In this document: one piece after another, positions 34,482 through 43,385 of the stretch
How positions within the stretch are numbered: position 1 is the stretch's first letter
Layout of the letters: each line of letters begins with the position of its first letter
NCBI RefSeq assembly: GCF_036227265.1
Contig: NZ_CP109446.1
Location: 4,039,001-4,103,000 of the forward strand
Direction: 5' to 3'
Source: Streptomyces sp. NBC_01476
Lineage (GTDB): Bacteria > Actinomycetota > Actinomycetes > Streptomycetales > Streptomycetaceae
DNA length: 64,000 nt
Translations under genes and position numbers: made by a program
Notes under the pieces: generated by a model
What the model was told of the DNA's origin: nothing
The model's database searches: none
Seen by the model: the letters and a program-made list of their open reading frames with translations, nothing else

Positions 34482-35372
34482 GTGACCTCAGTCAGCGAGC
34501 CCTGCCCCCACGACGCTTCTGCCGGACCTGACCTGGGGCTTCACCGGCCGACCTTCGCCGATCCCGCGCCCCGGCTGATCGCCACCGATCTGGACGGCAC
34601 GCTGCTGCGCGACGACAAGACGGTCTCCCCGCGTACGGTCGCGGCACTGGCGGCGGCCGAGGCGGCGGGGATCGAGGTGTTCTTCGTCACCGGACGGCCG
34701 GCACGCTGGATGGGCGTGGTCGCACCGCACCTGGCGGGGCACGGGATGGCGATCCTGGCCAACGGCGCCGCGGTGTACGACCTGCGGGCGGGCCGGCTGA
34801 TCGAGGCATTCCCGCTCCCGGAGAAGGAGGCACTGACAGTGGCGCGGGCGCTGCGCGCGGCCGTGCCGGGGACCACCTTCGCGGTCGAGCGGACCGGCGG
34901 ATTCCGGCGGGAACCCGGCTACCCGGCCATCGAGCCGGACGGCCCCGGGCCCCGGCGGCCGGTCGAAGAGCTGCTGGCCCTGGACCCCGCCCAGCCGGTA
35001 CTGAAGCTGCTGGCCAAGCACCCCTCGCTCGATCCGGACGACTTCCTGGCGACCGCACTGGGCATCGCGGGGCACCAGGCCGAGATCACCCGCTCCAGCG
35101 AGTCCGCGCTGCTGGAGGTGAGCGGCGCCGGCGTCAGCAAGGCGACCACCCTCGCGAAGTGCTGCGCCGAACGCGGGGTGACCGCCTCCGAGGTGGTGGC
35201 CTTCGGCGACATGCCGAACGACCTGGCGATGCTGGACTGGGCGGGTACGTCCTACGCCGTCGCCAACGCCCACCCCCAGGTCCTCACCGCCACCACCGGC
35301 CACACGACGAGCAACGAGGACGACGGCGTGGCCCGGGTGATCGAGCGGATCCTGGCCGCCCGGGCGTCGTGA
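34482..35372 (+). CDS. HAD-superfamily (Cof-type) phosphatase
   Basis: 296 residues. Motif I is DLDGTLLRDDK near residue 36, with nucleophile and acid Asp. VFFVTGRPARW is motif II, and FGDMPNDLAML is motif IV. The long C2B-type cap fits Cof-like sugar-phosphate or FMN phosphatases. I chose GTG 34482 because GGGAGG lies 9 bases upstream; an ATG at 34473 overlaps that site. Confidence 0.85.
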   Translation: MTSVSEPCPHDASAGPDLGLHRPTFADPAPRLIATDLDGTLLRDDKTVSPRTVAALAAAEAAGIEVFFVTGRPARWMGVVAPHLAGHGMAILANGAAVYDLRAGRLIEAFPLPEKEALTVARALRAAVPGTTFAVERTGGFRREPGYPAIEPDGPGPRRPVEELLALDPAQPVLKLLAKHPSLDPDDFLATALGIAGHQAEITRSSESALLEVSGAGVSKATTLAKCCAERGVTASEVVAFGDMPNDLAMLDWAGTSYAVANAHPQVLTATTGHTTSNEDDGVARVIERILAARAS

Positions 35373-35478
35373 CCCGGCCCAGCGGATCCTGACGGCGGCG
35401 GACGCCCGGGCCCGAGCCGAGCGGGGCCTCCCGCCGGACCCGGGTCCCGGTGCCGTCCGATCCGGCCGCGTGCCGGCC

Positions 35479-35538
35479 GGTGCCGTCCCGTAGCGTCCGG
35501 TGCCGTCCCGTAGCGTCCGGTGCCGTCCCGTAGCGTCC
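35479..35538 (+). repeat. Three tandem copies of a 20-bp unit
   Basis: GGTGCCGTCCCGTAGCGTCC occurs three times without interruption, in the 260-base gap between the HAD gene and the cydCD stop. A partial copy (GGTGCCGTCC) precedes it. Probably slippage; no function evident. Confidence 0.9.
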
Positions 35539-35633
35539 GCACCGCATCCGTACGTGCGAGCCACGAGCCTGCCTCCGCACACACGGAGCCGGGTTCCGCC
35601 GCCCGCCGCCCGGTCGCCGCCCGTCCGCCGCGC

Positions 35634-38600
35634 TCAGGCGGCCAGCCCCGCCAGACCTCCCGCCGGCGCCAGGTTGAGGTCCGCCGCCCGTTCGCGCTCC
35701 AAGGTGCGCCGGAACGGACCGTCCGCCGCGGCCAGTTCGGCGTAGTCGCCGCGCTGCACCACCCGGCCGCCGTCCAGCACCACGATCTCGTCCACCGCGC
35801 CGTCCGCCAGCCCGGCCAGCCGGTGCGTGACGATCAGCGTGGTACGGCCCCGGGTGGCGGCCAGCAGATCCGCGGTCAGCGCGTCCGCGGTCGGGATGTC
35901 CAGGTGCTCCGCGGGTTCGTCCAGGACCAGCACCGGGAAGCGGGCGAGCAGCGCGCGGGCCAGCGCCAGGCGCTGGCGCATCCCGCCGGACAGCCGCGCA
36001 CCGTGCTCGCCGACCGCGGTGTCCAGGTCGATGTCGAGCCGGGCAGCGGTCAGCGCGGCCCGCAGTTCGGCGTCGTCCGCGGCCGGCCGGGCCAGCCGCA
36101 GGTTCTCCCGGACGGTGCTGTCGAAGACATGCGCGTCCTGCGCGCACAGACCCACCAGCCGGCGGACATCGTCGCCGTCGAGCGCCGCCGTGTCCTGCCC
36201 GGCGAGCGTGTACGTGCCCGCCGCCGGGTCCAGGAACCGCAGCAGCACCTGTGCCAGCGTGGTCTTGCCCGCTCCCGACGGGCCGACCACCGCGATCCGG
36301 CGGCCGGGCGTCAGCGTCAGGTCCACCCCGTCGAGCGCCGGCCGGTCCTGGCCCGGGTAACGGGCCGTCAGCCTGCGGACGACCAGCGGATACGGCGTCG
36401 CGGGCGCCTCCTGGGGAGTCCGCGGTTCGGTGACCGGCACGGGAGCGTCGAGCACTTCCCGCACCCGGGCGGCGGCCCGCCTGCTGCGCTGCCGCTGCTG
36501 GGCGGCGAGCGGCATACCGGTGACCGCCTCGAACGCGGCCAGCGGCAGCAGCACGACCACGGCCAGCAGAACGCCCTTCATCTCGTGCCCGGCGACCGCC
36601 CGCACGCCCGCCCAGGCGCAGGCCGTCACGGTGATGCCGCTGATCAGGGTGGTCAGCCCGGTGCCGAGTGCGGTGGTGGCGGCCGACCGGGCGGTGACCG
36701 CCCGGAGCGTACGGTCGGCCCGGTCGGCCTCCTCGCGGCGGCCGGTCAGGGCGCCGGCCACGGTGAGTTCCGCGGTGCCGGTGAACAGGCCGAGCACCCG
36801 GGCGGAGAGGTCGCCCCTGGCGGGGGCGATCCGGCCCTCGGTGCGGCGCGCCACCGCCACGGCCAGGGCCGGCACCACCACGCCGGCCGCCAGCAGCCCG
36901 AGCCCGAGGAAGACCCCGGCGCCGGGCAGCAGCCATCCGGTGAAGGCCGCGGCGGCCAGCCCCGTGAGGCCGGCGGTCACCGCGGGCAGCAGCCAGCGCA
37001 GGAAGTGGTCCTGGACGCCGTCCACGTCGGCGACGAGCCGCGACAGCAGGTCACCGCGGCGGACCTTCCGCAGCCCGGCGGGCGCCAGCCGCTCCAGCCG
37101 GCGGAAGACGTTCACCCGTATCTCGGCCAGGGCGCGCAGCACGGCGTCGTGGCCGACCAGCCGCTCCCCGTAGCGGAAGACGGCCCGGCCGATGCCGAAG
37201 GTGCGGGTCGCGGTGACGGCCACCATCAGATAGAGGACCGGCGGGTGCTGGGAGGCCCGGCTGATCAGCCAGCCGGAGGTGCCCATCAGGCCCACCGCGC
37301 AGCCGAGGGCCAGCACGCCGAGGACGGCGGCCCAGGCGAACCGGCGCCGGAAACCGGCGCCGCGGACCAGGCCGGCGGGGCCACCGGCCCAAGCCGTCCG
37401 GCCGGTCCGCGGGGGCCGGGCAGCCCGAGCAGGCCGAGCGGTCCTAGCAGCCTCAACGGGCCGGCCGGTCCGAGCAGTACGGGCGGTCCGCTTCCCGCCG
37501 GCAGGCGCTGGCTCGGCCGGCGCCGCCTGCTGGTCGGGCACGGTGATCGCGGTCACCGGACGCTCGGCGACCGCAGGAACGGCCGAAGGAACAGCCGCAG
37601 GAACAACCGCAGCGACAGCCGAAGGCACAGCCACCGGAAGGGGAGCGGGGAAAGTGAGCGGGAGCACCCGGTCCGCCAGCGGCAGCAAGGCCGGGCGGTG
37701 GGCGGTCAGCAGCACCGTCCGGGTCGCCGCCAGGGCGCCCAGCGCGGCGATGACCTCCGCCTCCGTCTCACCGTCGAGATTGGCGGTCGGCTCGTCCAGC
37801 AGCAGCAGTGGCCGGTCGGCGAGGAACGCCCTGGCCAGTGCGAGGCGTTGCCGCTGCCCTGCGGAGAGCCCGGCGCCGTCCTCCCCGATCAGGTCCCCGG
37901 GCGCCGCGAACTCCGTGGCGCCCACCGCGGCGAGCGCGGCCCCGACCTCGGTGTCACTGGCATCGGGCCGGGCCAGGCGGACGTTCTCCGCGACCGTGCC
38001 GGCGAACAGCTGCGGACGCTGCGGCACCCAGGCGATCTGCCGGTGCCAGGAGCCGGGGTCGAGGTCGGTGAGATCCGTGCCGTCCACCAGGATCCGCCCG
38101 GCGGCCGGCGGGGCGAAGCCGAGCAGCGCGCTGAGCAGGGTGGACTTGCCGATGCCGCTGGGTCCGGTGACGGCGACCGTCTCGCCGGGTGCCAGCGTGA
38201 AGGTGGTGGCGGCCAGCAGGCCGTCCTGCCGCACCTGGAGGTCCTCGACGCTGATAGTGGCGGTCCGCAGGTCGGGCGCGGCCAGCGAGCCGGACGCCGA
38301 CGGGGCCGTCTCCAGCACCTCGAAGACCTGCTCGGCGGCGGCCAGTCCCTCGGCAGCCGCGTGGTACTGCGCCCCGACCTGCCGCAGCGGCAGATATGCC
38401 TCGGGTGCGAGCACCAGCACCATCAGCCCGGTCCGCAGATCGAGGTCGCCGTGCACCAGCCGCATGCCGATGCTGACCGCGACCAGCGCCACCGAGATGG
38501 TCGCCAGCAGTTCCAGGACGAAGGAGGAGAGGAAGGCGATCCGCAGGGTGCGCAGGGTGGCCCGGCGGTAGTCGCCGGTGATCTCCCGGATCTTCTCGGT

Positions 38601-39266
38601 CTGGGCCTTGGCGCGGCCGAAGACCTTGAGGGTGGGGAGCCCCGCGACCACGTCGAGGAAGTGCCCGGAGAGCCGGCCGAGCAGCCGCCACTGACGGTCC
38701 ATCCGGTCCCGGGTGACCCAGCCGATCAGCACCATGAAGAGCGGGATCAGCGGCAGGGTCACCACGATGATCCCCGCCGAGATCCAGTCCGCGGTGCCGA
38801 TCCTGGTCAGCACCACCGCGGGAACCACCACCGCGAGCCCCAACTGCGGCAGGTAGCGGGCGAAGTAGTCGTCCAGCGCGTCCACCCCGCGGGTGGCCAG
38901 TGTGGTCAGCTCTCCGCTGCGGCGGCCGGTGAGCCAGCCGGGACCCAGCGCGGTGGCATGCGCCAGCAGCCGCTGCCGCAGCTGCGACTTCACCGCCGCC
39001 CCGGCCCGGTAGGCGCACACCTCGGTCAGCCAGGCGATCAGCGCCCGTCCCACCGCGACGCCCGCGAGTCCGAGCAGATCGTTGCGCAGCGCGCCGGTTC
39101 CGTACCCCCGCTGGAAGCCGCCGACCACCACATCGGCGATGAGGACCGCCTGCGCGACGATCAGTCCGGCGCCGACCAGCCCGAGCAGTACCGACCCGGC
39201 GAGGAAGACACGGGTGGTGCGGGCGTACCGCAGCAACCGCGGGTCGACAGGTTTCACGTGAAACAT
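35634..39266 (-). CDS. cydCD: Fused CydD-CydC thiol reductant ABC exporter
   Basis: 1210 residues: two complete membrane-plus-ATPase halves in one chain, the fused form found in Streptomyces. First half (CydD-like): Walker A GPSGIGKST at 368-376, LSAGQRQRLALARA, LLLLDEPTANLD. An Ala/Val/Pro-rich linker follows near 545-640. Second half (CydC-like): GPSGAGKTT, LSGGMRQRLALARALL, VLVLDEPAEHLD. It exports cysteine/glutathione-type thiols needed to assemble cytochrome bd. Third gene after cydA and cydB, 79 bases beyond cydB. The start region ATG TTT CAC GTG AAA overlaps a perfect ParB site. Confidence 0.95.
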   Translation of the reverse strand: MFHVKPVDPRLLRYARTTRVFLAGSVLLGLVGAGLIVAQAVLIADVVVGGFQRGYGTGALRNDLLGLAGVAVGRALIAWLTEVCAYRAGAAVKSQLRQRLLAHATALGPGWLTGRRSGELTTLATRGVDALDDYFARYLPQLGLAVVVPAVVLTRIGTADWISAGIIVVTLPLIPLFMVLIGWVTRDRMDRQWRLLGRLSGHFLDVVAGLPTLKVFGRAKAQTEKIREITGDYRRATLRTLRIAFLSSFVLELLATISVALVAVSIGMRLVHGDLDLRTGLMVLVLAPEAYLPLRQVGAQYHAAAEGLAAAEQVFEVLETAPSASGSLAAPDLRTATISVEDLQVRQDGLLAATTFTLAPGETVAVTGPSGIGKSTLLSALLGFAPPAAGRILVDGTDLTDLDPGSWHRQIAWVPQRPQLFAGTVAENVRLARPDASDTEVGAALAAVGATEFAAPGDLIGEDGAGLSAGQRQRLALARAFLADRPLLLLDEPTANLDGETEAEVIAALGALAATRTVLLTAHRPALLPLADRVLPLTFPAPLPVAVPSAVAAVVPAAVPSAVPAVAERPVTAITVPDQQAAPAEPAPAGGKRTARTARTGRPVEAARTARPARAARPPRTGRTAWAGGPAGLVRGAGFRRRFAWAAVLGVLALGCAVGLMGTSGWLISRASQHPPVLYLMVAVTATRTFGIGRAVFRYGERLVGHDAVLRALAEIRVNVFRRLERLAPAGLRKVRRGDLLSRLVADVDGVQDHFLRWLLPAVTAGLTGLAAAAFTGWLLPGAGVFLGLGLLAAGVVVPALAVAVARRTEGRIAPARGDLSARVLGLFTGTAELTVAGALTGRREEADRADRTLRAVTARSAATTALGTGLTTLISGITVTACAWAGVRAVAGHEMKGVLLAVVVLLPLAAFEAVTGMPLAAQQRQRSRRAAARVREVLDAPVPVTEPRTPQEAPATPYPLVVRRLTARYPGQDRPALDGVDLTLTPGRRIAVVGPSGAGKTTLAQVLLRFLDPAAGTYTLAGQDTAALDGDDVRRLVGLCAQDAHVFDSTVRENLRLARPAADDAELRAALTAARLDIDLDTAVGEHGARLSGGMRQRLALARALLARFPVLVLDEPAEHLDIPTADALTADLLAATRGRTTLIVTHRLAGLADGAVDEIVVLDGGRVVQRGDYAELAAADGPFRRTLERERAADLNLAPAGGLAGLAA
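39251..39264. promoter_or_regulatory. parS site (perfect) at cydCD start
   Basis: GTTTCACGTGAAAC, the Streptomyces parS consensus. It uses the G of the cydCD start codon plus codons 2 to 5. Confidence 0.85.
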
Positions 39267-39271
39267 CCCCT

Positions 39272-39282
39272 TTCACGGTGAA
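39272..39282. promoter_or_regulatory. TTCACGGTGAA palindrome before cydCD
   Basis: An 11-base inverted repeat just upstream of the cydCD ribosome site. The same 11-mer stands before the cydA ribosome site at 41905-41915. It contains inverted TTCAC/GTGAA halves like those of Rex sites, at a shorter spacing. Confidence 0.4.
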
Positions 39283-39285
39283 TAT

Positions 39286-39299
39286 GTTCCACGTGGAAC
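39286..39299. promoter_or_regulatory. parS-like site, cydB-cydCD gap
   Basis: GTTCCACGTGGAAC, a perfect palindrome one change per arm from the parS consensus, 21 bases from the first site. Confidence 0.75.
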
Positions 39300-39345
39300 A
39301 TCGGCCGGGCGGAGCGCGACCGGCCCGGAGTCCGCTGGTCCGGCA

Positions 39346-40350
39346 TCAGTGCGCGCCTTCCGCGATGTGCTGGGTGCCGATCCGCTTGCGGAACACCCAG
39401 TACGTCCAGCCCTGGTAGAGCAGCACCAGCGGGGTGGCTATCCCCGCGCACCACGTCATGATCCGCAGCGTGTACGGGGTCGCCGACGCGTTGTCGACGG
39501 TCAGGCTCCAGGCGGGGTTGAGCGAGGACGGCATCACGTCCGGGAAGAGAGCCAGGAACAGCATCGCCACGACCGCGGCGATCGTCACCCCGGACAGGGC
39601 GAACGACCATCCCTCGCGCCCGGCGAGGTTGGCGGCGAGCGCCGCCACCAGTGCTGCGACGGCCACGATCAGAGCGGGAAGGCTGTGGCCGTTGCCGGTG
39701 TGGATCTGGGTCCAGACCAGGAAGACCACACCGAGCACGGCGGCGAGCAGTCCCACCCGGGTGGCAGTCGCGCGGGCCCGGTCCCGGATCGGTCCGAGCG
39801 TCTTGAGCGAGGCGAACACCGCGCCGTGGAAGGTGAAGAGCGTGAGGGTGACCGCGCCGCCGAGCAGCGCGTAGCCGTTCAGCAGGTCGAAGAACCCGCC
39901 GGCGTAGTCCTTGTCCGCGCCGATCTTCACCCCGCGCACGATGTTGGCGAACGCCACGCCCCACAGCACCGCGGGCAGCAGCGAGGTCCAGAAGATCGCG
40001 TTCTCCCAGTTGCGCTGCCAGCGCTCGTCGTCCCGCTTGGCGCGGTACTCGAAGGCGACCCCGCGCACGATCAGGCAGACCAGGATGATCAGCAGGGGCA
40101 GATAGAAACCGGAGAACAAGGTGGCGTACCACTCCGGGAAGGCGGCGAAGGTGGCGCCGCCCGCGGTGAGCAACCACACCTCGTTTCCGTCCCAGACCGG
40201 TCCGATGGTGTTGATCAGCACCCGCCGCTCGGTGCGGTCGCGGGCCAGCAGCTTGGTCAGTACGCCGATCCCGAAGTCGAAGCCTTCGAGGAAGAAGTAG
40301 CCCGTCCACAGGACGGCGATCAGAACGAACCAGACGTCGTGCAAATGCAT
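39346..40350 (-). CDS. cydB: Cytochrome bd oxidase subunit II
   Basis: 334 residues, eight to nine transmembrane helices. It opens MHLHDVWFVLIAVLWTGYFF with GFDFGIGVL, the canonical CydB start, and GPVWDGNEVWLLTAGGATFA follows near residue 50. It partners CydA in quinol oxidation and oxygen reduction in the membrane. ATG with GAGGAG 6 bases upstream; 28 bases after the cydA stop, same operon. Confidence 0.95.
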   Translation of the reverse strand: MHLHDVWFVLIAVLWTGYFFLEGFDFGIGVLTKLLARDRTERRVLINTIGPVWDGNEVWLLTAGGATFAAFPEWYATLFSGFYLPLLIILVCLIVRGVAFEYRAKRDDERWQRNWENAIFWTSLLPAVLWGVAFANIVRGVKIGADKDYAGGFFDLLNGYALLGGAVTLTLFTFHGAVFASLKTLGPIRDRARATATRVGLLAAVLGVVFLVWTQIHTGNGHSLPALIVAVAALVAALAANLAGREGWSFALSGVTIAAVVAMLFLALFPDVMPSSLNPAWSLTVDNASATPYTLRIMTWCAGIATPLVLLYQGWTYWVFRKRIGTQHIAEGAH

Positions 40351-40378
40351 CTCGCGCTCCTCGCGATCTCAGCGGCGA

Positions 40379-41893
40379 TCAGTAGGAGAAGGTCATCGGC
40401 CGGTCGGCGTCCGCACCGTCGCGGTCGCCGCCGATCCTGGTGGGGGACCGGCGGTCCTCGTCGGTGAGCTCGGCAGGCCCGGCCTTGGCGTACTTCGCCA
40501 GCAGCCGCACCTCGATCACGGCGAGCAGGCCGTAGAGGAGGGTGAAGACGGTCAGCGAGGTGATGACGTCGCCGGTGGAGACACCGGGGGAGACCGCGTC
40601 CTTGGTACGCAGCACGCCGTAGACCACCCATGGCTGGCGGCCGGTCTCGGTGAAGATCCAGCCCCAGGAGTTGGCGATCAGCGGGAAGACCATGGTCCAC
40701 AGGGCCAGCCGCCAGTACCAGCGGGCGAGTCCGTCTCCGAGCCCGATGCCTCTGGTGAGCATCAGATGCGGCACTTCGTCGTCGCCGGTGCGGTGCTCGG
40801 GCGCGACCCAGAACTTTCGCCGGGTGAGCCAGAGCCCGGCCGCGCCGACCCCGATGGAGACCACACCGAAGCCGATCATCCAGCGGAAGCCCCAGTAGGC
40901 GACCGGGATGTTGGGACGGTAGTCACCGGGCCCGTACTTCGCCTGCTCGGCCTTGTTGACGTCGTTGATGCCGCCCACGTAGCTGGTGAAGGAGTCGGTG
41001 GCCAGGAAGGAGAGCAGGTTGGGCAGGTCGATGGCGACCTCGTTGTGGCCCTTGTTGACGTTGCCGACCGCGAAGATCGAGAAGGGGGCGCCGTTCTGGC
41101 CGTCCCAGAGCGCCTCGGCCGCGGCCATCTTCATCGGCTGCTGCTTGAACATGACCTTGCCGAGGGTGTCGCCGCTGATCGCGGTGAGCGCGCCGGCCAC
41201 CACCGCGACCACCAGGGCGAGGCGGAGCGAGGAGCGCATCACCGTGATGTGCTGCTTGCGCGCCAGGTGGTAGGCGGCGATGCCGAGCATGAACGCGGCG
41301 CCGGTCAGGAAGGACGCCGAGATGGTGTGGAAGAACTGGGCGAGCGTGGTGTTCTGGGACAGGACCGCCCAGAAGTCGTTGAGCTCGGCCCGCTTGGTCT
41401 TCGGGTTGTAGTGGTAACCCACCGGGTGCTGCATCCAGGAGTTGGCGGCCAGGATGAAGTACGCGGACAGGATGGTGCCGACCGAGACCATCCAGATGCA
41501 GGCCAGATGGATGCGCTTGGGCAGCTTGTCCCAGCCGAAGATCCACAGGCCGATGAAGGTCGACTCGAAGAAGAACGCGATCAGCGATTCGAAGGCGAGC
41601 GGGGCGCCGAAGATGTCGCCGACGAAGCGGGAGTAGTCGGACCAGTTCATACCGAACTGGAACTCCTGGACGATCCCTGTCACCACGCCCATGGCGATGT
41701 TGATCAGGAAGAGCTTGCCCCAGAACTTGGTGGCTCTGAGGTAGGTGTCCTTGCCGGTGCGTACCCAGGCGGTCTGCATGCCCGCGGTGAGCGCGGACAG
41801 CGAGATCGTCAGAGGGATGAAGAGGAAGTGGTAGACGGTGGTGACACCGAACTGCCACCTGGCGACGTTCAGTGGCTCCAGGGCGAGCTGCAC
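40379..41893 (-). CDS. cydA: Cytochrome bd oxidase subunit I
   Basis: 504 residues. WQFGVTTVYHFLFIPLTISL at the start holds the His ligand of heme b595. GRQPWVVYGVLRTKDAVSPG is the conserved segment near residue 400, and the Q-loop region is the short form. It catalyses quinol oxidation at high oxygen affinity. GTG start at 41893 with AAGGAG 8 bases upstream. A Rex-type operator about 40-57 bases upstream indicates redox control by NADH/NAD. Confidence 0.95.
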   Translation of the reverse strand: MQLALEPLNVARWQFGVTTVYHFLFIPLTISLSALTAGMQTAWVRTGKDTYLRATKFWGKLFLINIAMGVVTGIVQEFQFGMNWSDYSRFVGDIFGAPLAFESLIAFFFESTFIGLWIFGWDKLPKRIHLACIWMVSVGTILSAYFILAANSWMQHPVGYHYNPKTKRAELNDFWAVLSQNTTLAQFFHTISASFLTGAAFMLGIAAYHLARKQHITVMRSSLRLALVVAVVAGALTAISGDTLGKVMFKQQPMKMAAAEALWDGQNGAPFSIFAVGNVNKGHNEVAIDLPNLLSFLATDSFTSYVGGINDVNKAEQAKYGPGDYRPNIPVAYWGFRWMIGFGVVSIGVGAAGLWLTRRKFWVAPEHRTGDDEVPHLMLTRGIGLGDGLARWYWRLALWTMVFPLIANSWGWIFTETGRQPWVVYGVLRTKDAVSPGVSTGDVITSLTVFTLLYGLLAVIEVRLLAKYAKAGPAELTDEDRRSPTRIGGDRDGADADRPMTFSY

Positions 41894-41904
41894 GATACGT
41901 CTCC

Positions 41905-41915
41905 TTCACGGTGAA
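41905..41915. promoter_or_regulatory. TTCACGGTGAA palindrome before cydA
   Basis: Identical to the 11-mer before cydCD (39272-39282). On the coding strand it overlaps the ribosome site (CCGTGAAGGAG). Confidence 0.4.
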
Positions 41916-41932
41916 TCGGGACTCGCTTGTGA

Positions 41933-41950
41933 ACGTGAATACATTCACAA
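41933..41950 (-). promoter_or_regulatory. Rex operator upstream of cydA
   Basis: On the minus strand TTGTGAATGTATTCACGT, 16 of 18 positions of the Rex consensus TTGTGAA-N4-TTCACAA. A further TTCACAA half follows after 1 base of overlap. GATACT just upstream could be the -10. Rex control of cydABCD is known in S. coelicolor. Confidence 0.75.
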
Positions 41951-42024
41951 AGTAGTATCGCGCACACCAGAATGCCCCCTCGCACCGGGGGGTGCCAGGG
42001 GGCTTACGGGCAGGTCAGAGGGCC

Positions 42025-43101
42025 CTACAGCTCCTTGCGGAAAGCCTCCGCTGCCGCTAGGAGGAGGTCGTTCGCCGCGGTCTCGCCGATGCTGATCCGG
42101 ACGCCCTCGCCGGCGAAGGGCCGGACCGTCGCGCCGGCCCGCTCGCAGGCGTCCGCGAAGTCCACGGTGCGCTCCCCCAGCCGCAGCCAGACAAAGTTGG
42201 CCTGGGTCTCCGGCACCGTCCAGCCCTGTCCGGCCAGCGCCTCGGCGACGCGGGTCCGCTCGGCGACCAGACCCGCGACCCGCTCCAGCAGCGCCGGCTC
42301 GGCCCGCAGGCTGGCGACCGCGGCGTCCTGGCCGAGCTGGCTCACCCCGAAGGGCACCGCGGTCTTGCGCAGCGCCGCCGCCACCGGTTCGTGCGCGACC
42401 GCGAAGCCGACCCGCAGGCCGGCCAGGCCGTACGCCTTGGAGAAGGTGCGCAGCGCCACGACATTGGGACGGTCCCGGTAGAGGTCGAGCCCGTCGGGGA
42501 CGTCCGGGTCGGTGGCGAACTCCCGGTACGCCTCGTCGAGGACCACCAGCACATCGGCCGGCACCCTGTCGAGGAACCGCTCCAGCGCCGCCCGCCGCAC
42601 CACCGTGCCGGTCGGGTTGTTGGGGTTGCAGACGAAGATCAGCCGGGTCCGCCCGGTGACCGCGTCCGCCATCGCGTCCAGGTCGTGGACCTCGTCGGCG
42701 TCCAGCGGCACCTGGACCGCGCGGGCGCCGCTGATCCGCGTGATGATGGGATACGCCTCGAAGGACCGCCAGGCATAGATCACTTCGTCGCCGGGCCCCG
42801 AGGTGATCTGGAGCAACTGCTGGGCGACGCCGACCGATCCGGTGCCGGTGGCGATGTGCTCGGCGGGTACCCCGAAGTGGCCGGCCAGCTCCGCGGTGAG
42901 CGCCGTGCAGGCCATGTCCGGGTAACGGTTGAGGGTGGCCGCGGCGGCGGTGACCGCCTCCAGCACACCGGGCAGCGGAGGATACGGGTTCTCGTTGGAG
43001 GACAGTTTGAAGGCGGGTACGCCCTCCTTGACCGCCGGGGGTCGCCCGGGTTTGTAGGTCGCGATGCTGTCCAATTCCGCGCGCAGCTTGGGGAAGCTCA
43101 T
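42025..43101 (-). CDS. Histidinol-phosphate aminotransferase-like protein
   Basis: 358 residues, PLP-dependent fold type [40 protein letters not shown] and the PLP-lysine segment [15 protein letters not shown] are all present. Reaction: imidazole-acetol-phosphate to histidinol-phosphate, or a related aromatic aminotransfer. It is not in a his operon, so it may be a second HisC or a phenylalanine aminotransferase (HisC and Pat are hard to separate). I chose ATG 43101 (AGGG about 7 bases upstream); GTG 43107 is possible. Confidence 0.85.
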   Translation of the reverse strand: MSFPKLRAELDSIATYKPGRPPAVKEGVPAFKLSSNENPYPPLPGVLEAVTAAAATLNRYPDMACTALTAELAGHFGVPAEHIATGTGSVGVAQQLLQITSGPGDEVIYAWRSFEAYPIITRISGARAVQVPLDADEVHDLDAMADAVTGRTRLIFVCNPNNPTGTVVRRAALERFLDRVPADVLVVLDEAYREFATDPDVPDGLDLYRDRPNVVALRTFSKAYGLAGLRVGFAVAHEPVAAALRKTAVPFGVSQLGQDAAVASLRAEPALLERVAGLVAERTRVAEALAGQGWTVPETQANFVWLRLGERTVDFADACERAGATVRPFAGEGVRISIGETAANDLLLAAAEAFRKEL

Positions 43102-43385
43102 GTCCACACCCTACGAGCGGCCTTACCAGCTGACGAGACCTCATCCGTGCCCGGGTGGCGCACGCGGTGGCGCGCGTCCCCCGTAGGAGTGAGTTGCCGG
43201 GACTCCCGGCAAAGAACCAATGGCCGGGACATCGCCGTACCCGGGACCGTATCGTCCCCAACCCGGGCCCTGCCGCCTGCATATTCCACTTTGCATAGCC
43301 TTTTCGATCTTGCAGAAACCGTTCTTCTGGGGGGTTGCGCCGCCGGAGGCTGGATGGACCAGCACCGCCCTACTATCGGCACGCC

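Noticed and set aside
35520..39281. Plus-strand 1253-codon open frame
   Set aside because: Antisense of cydCD; Gly/Arg/Gln-rich without domains.
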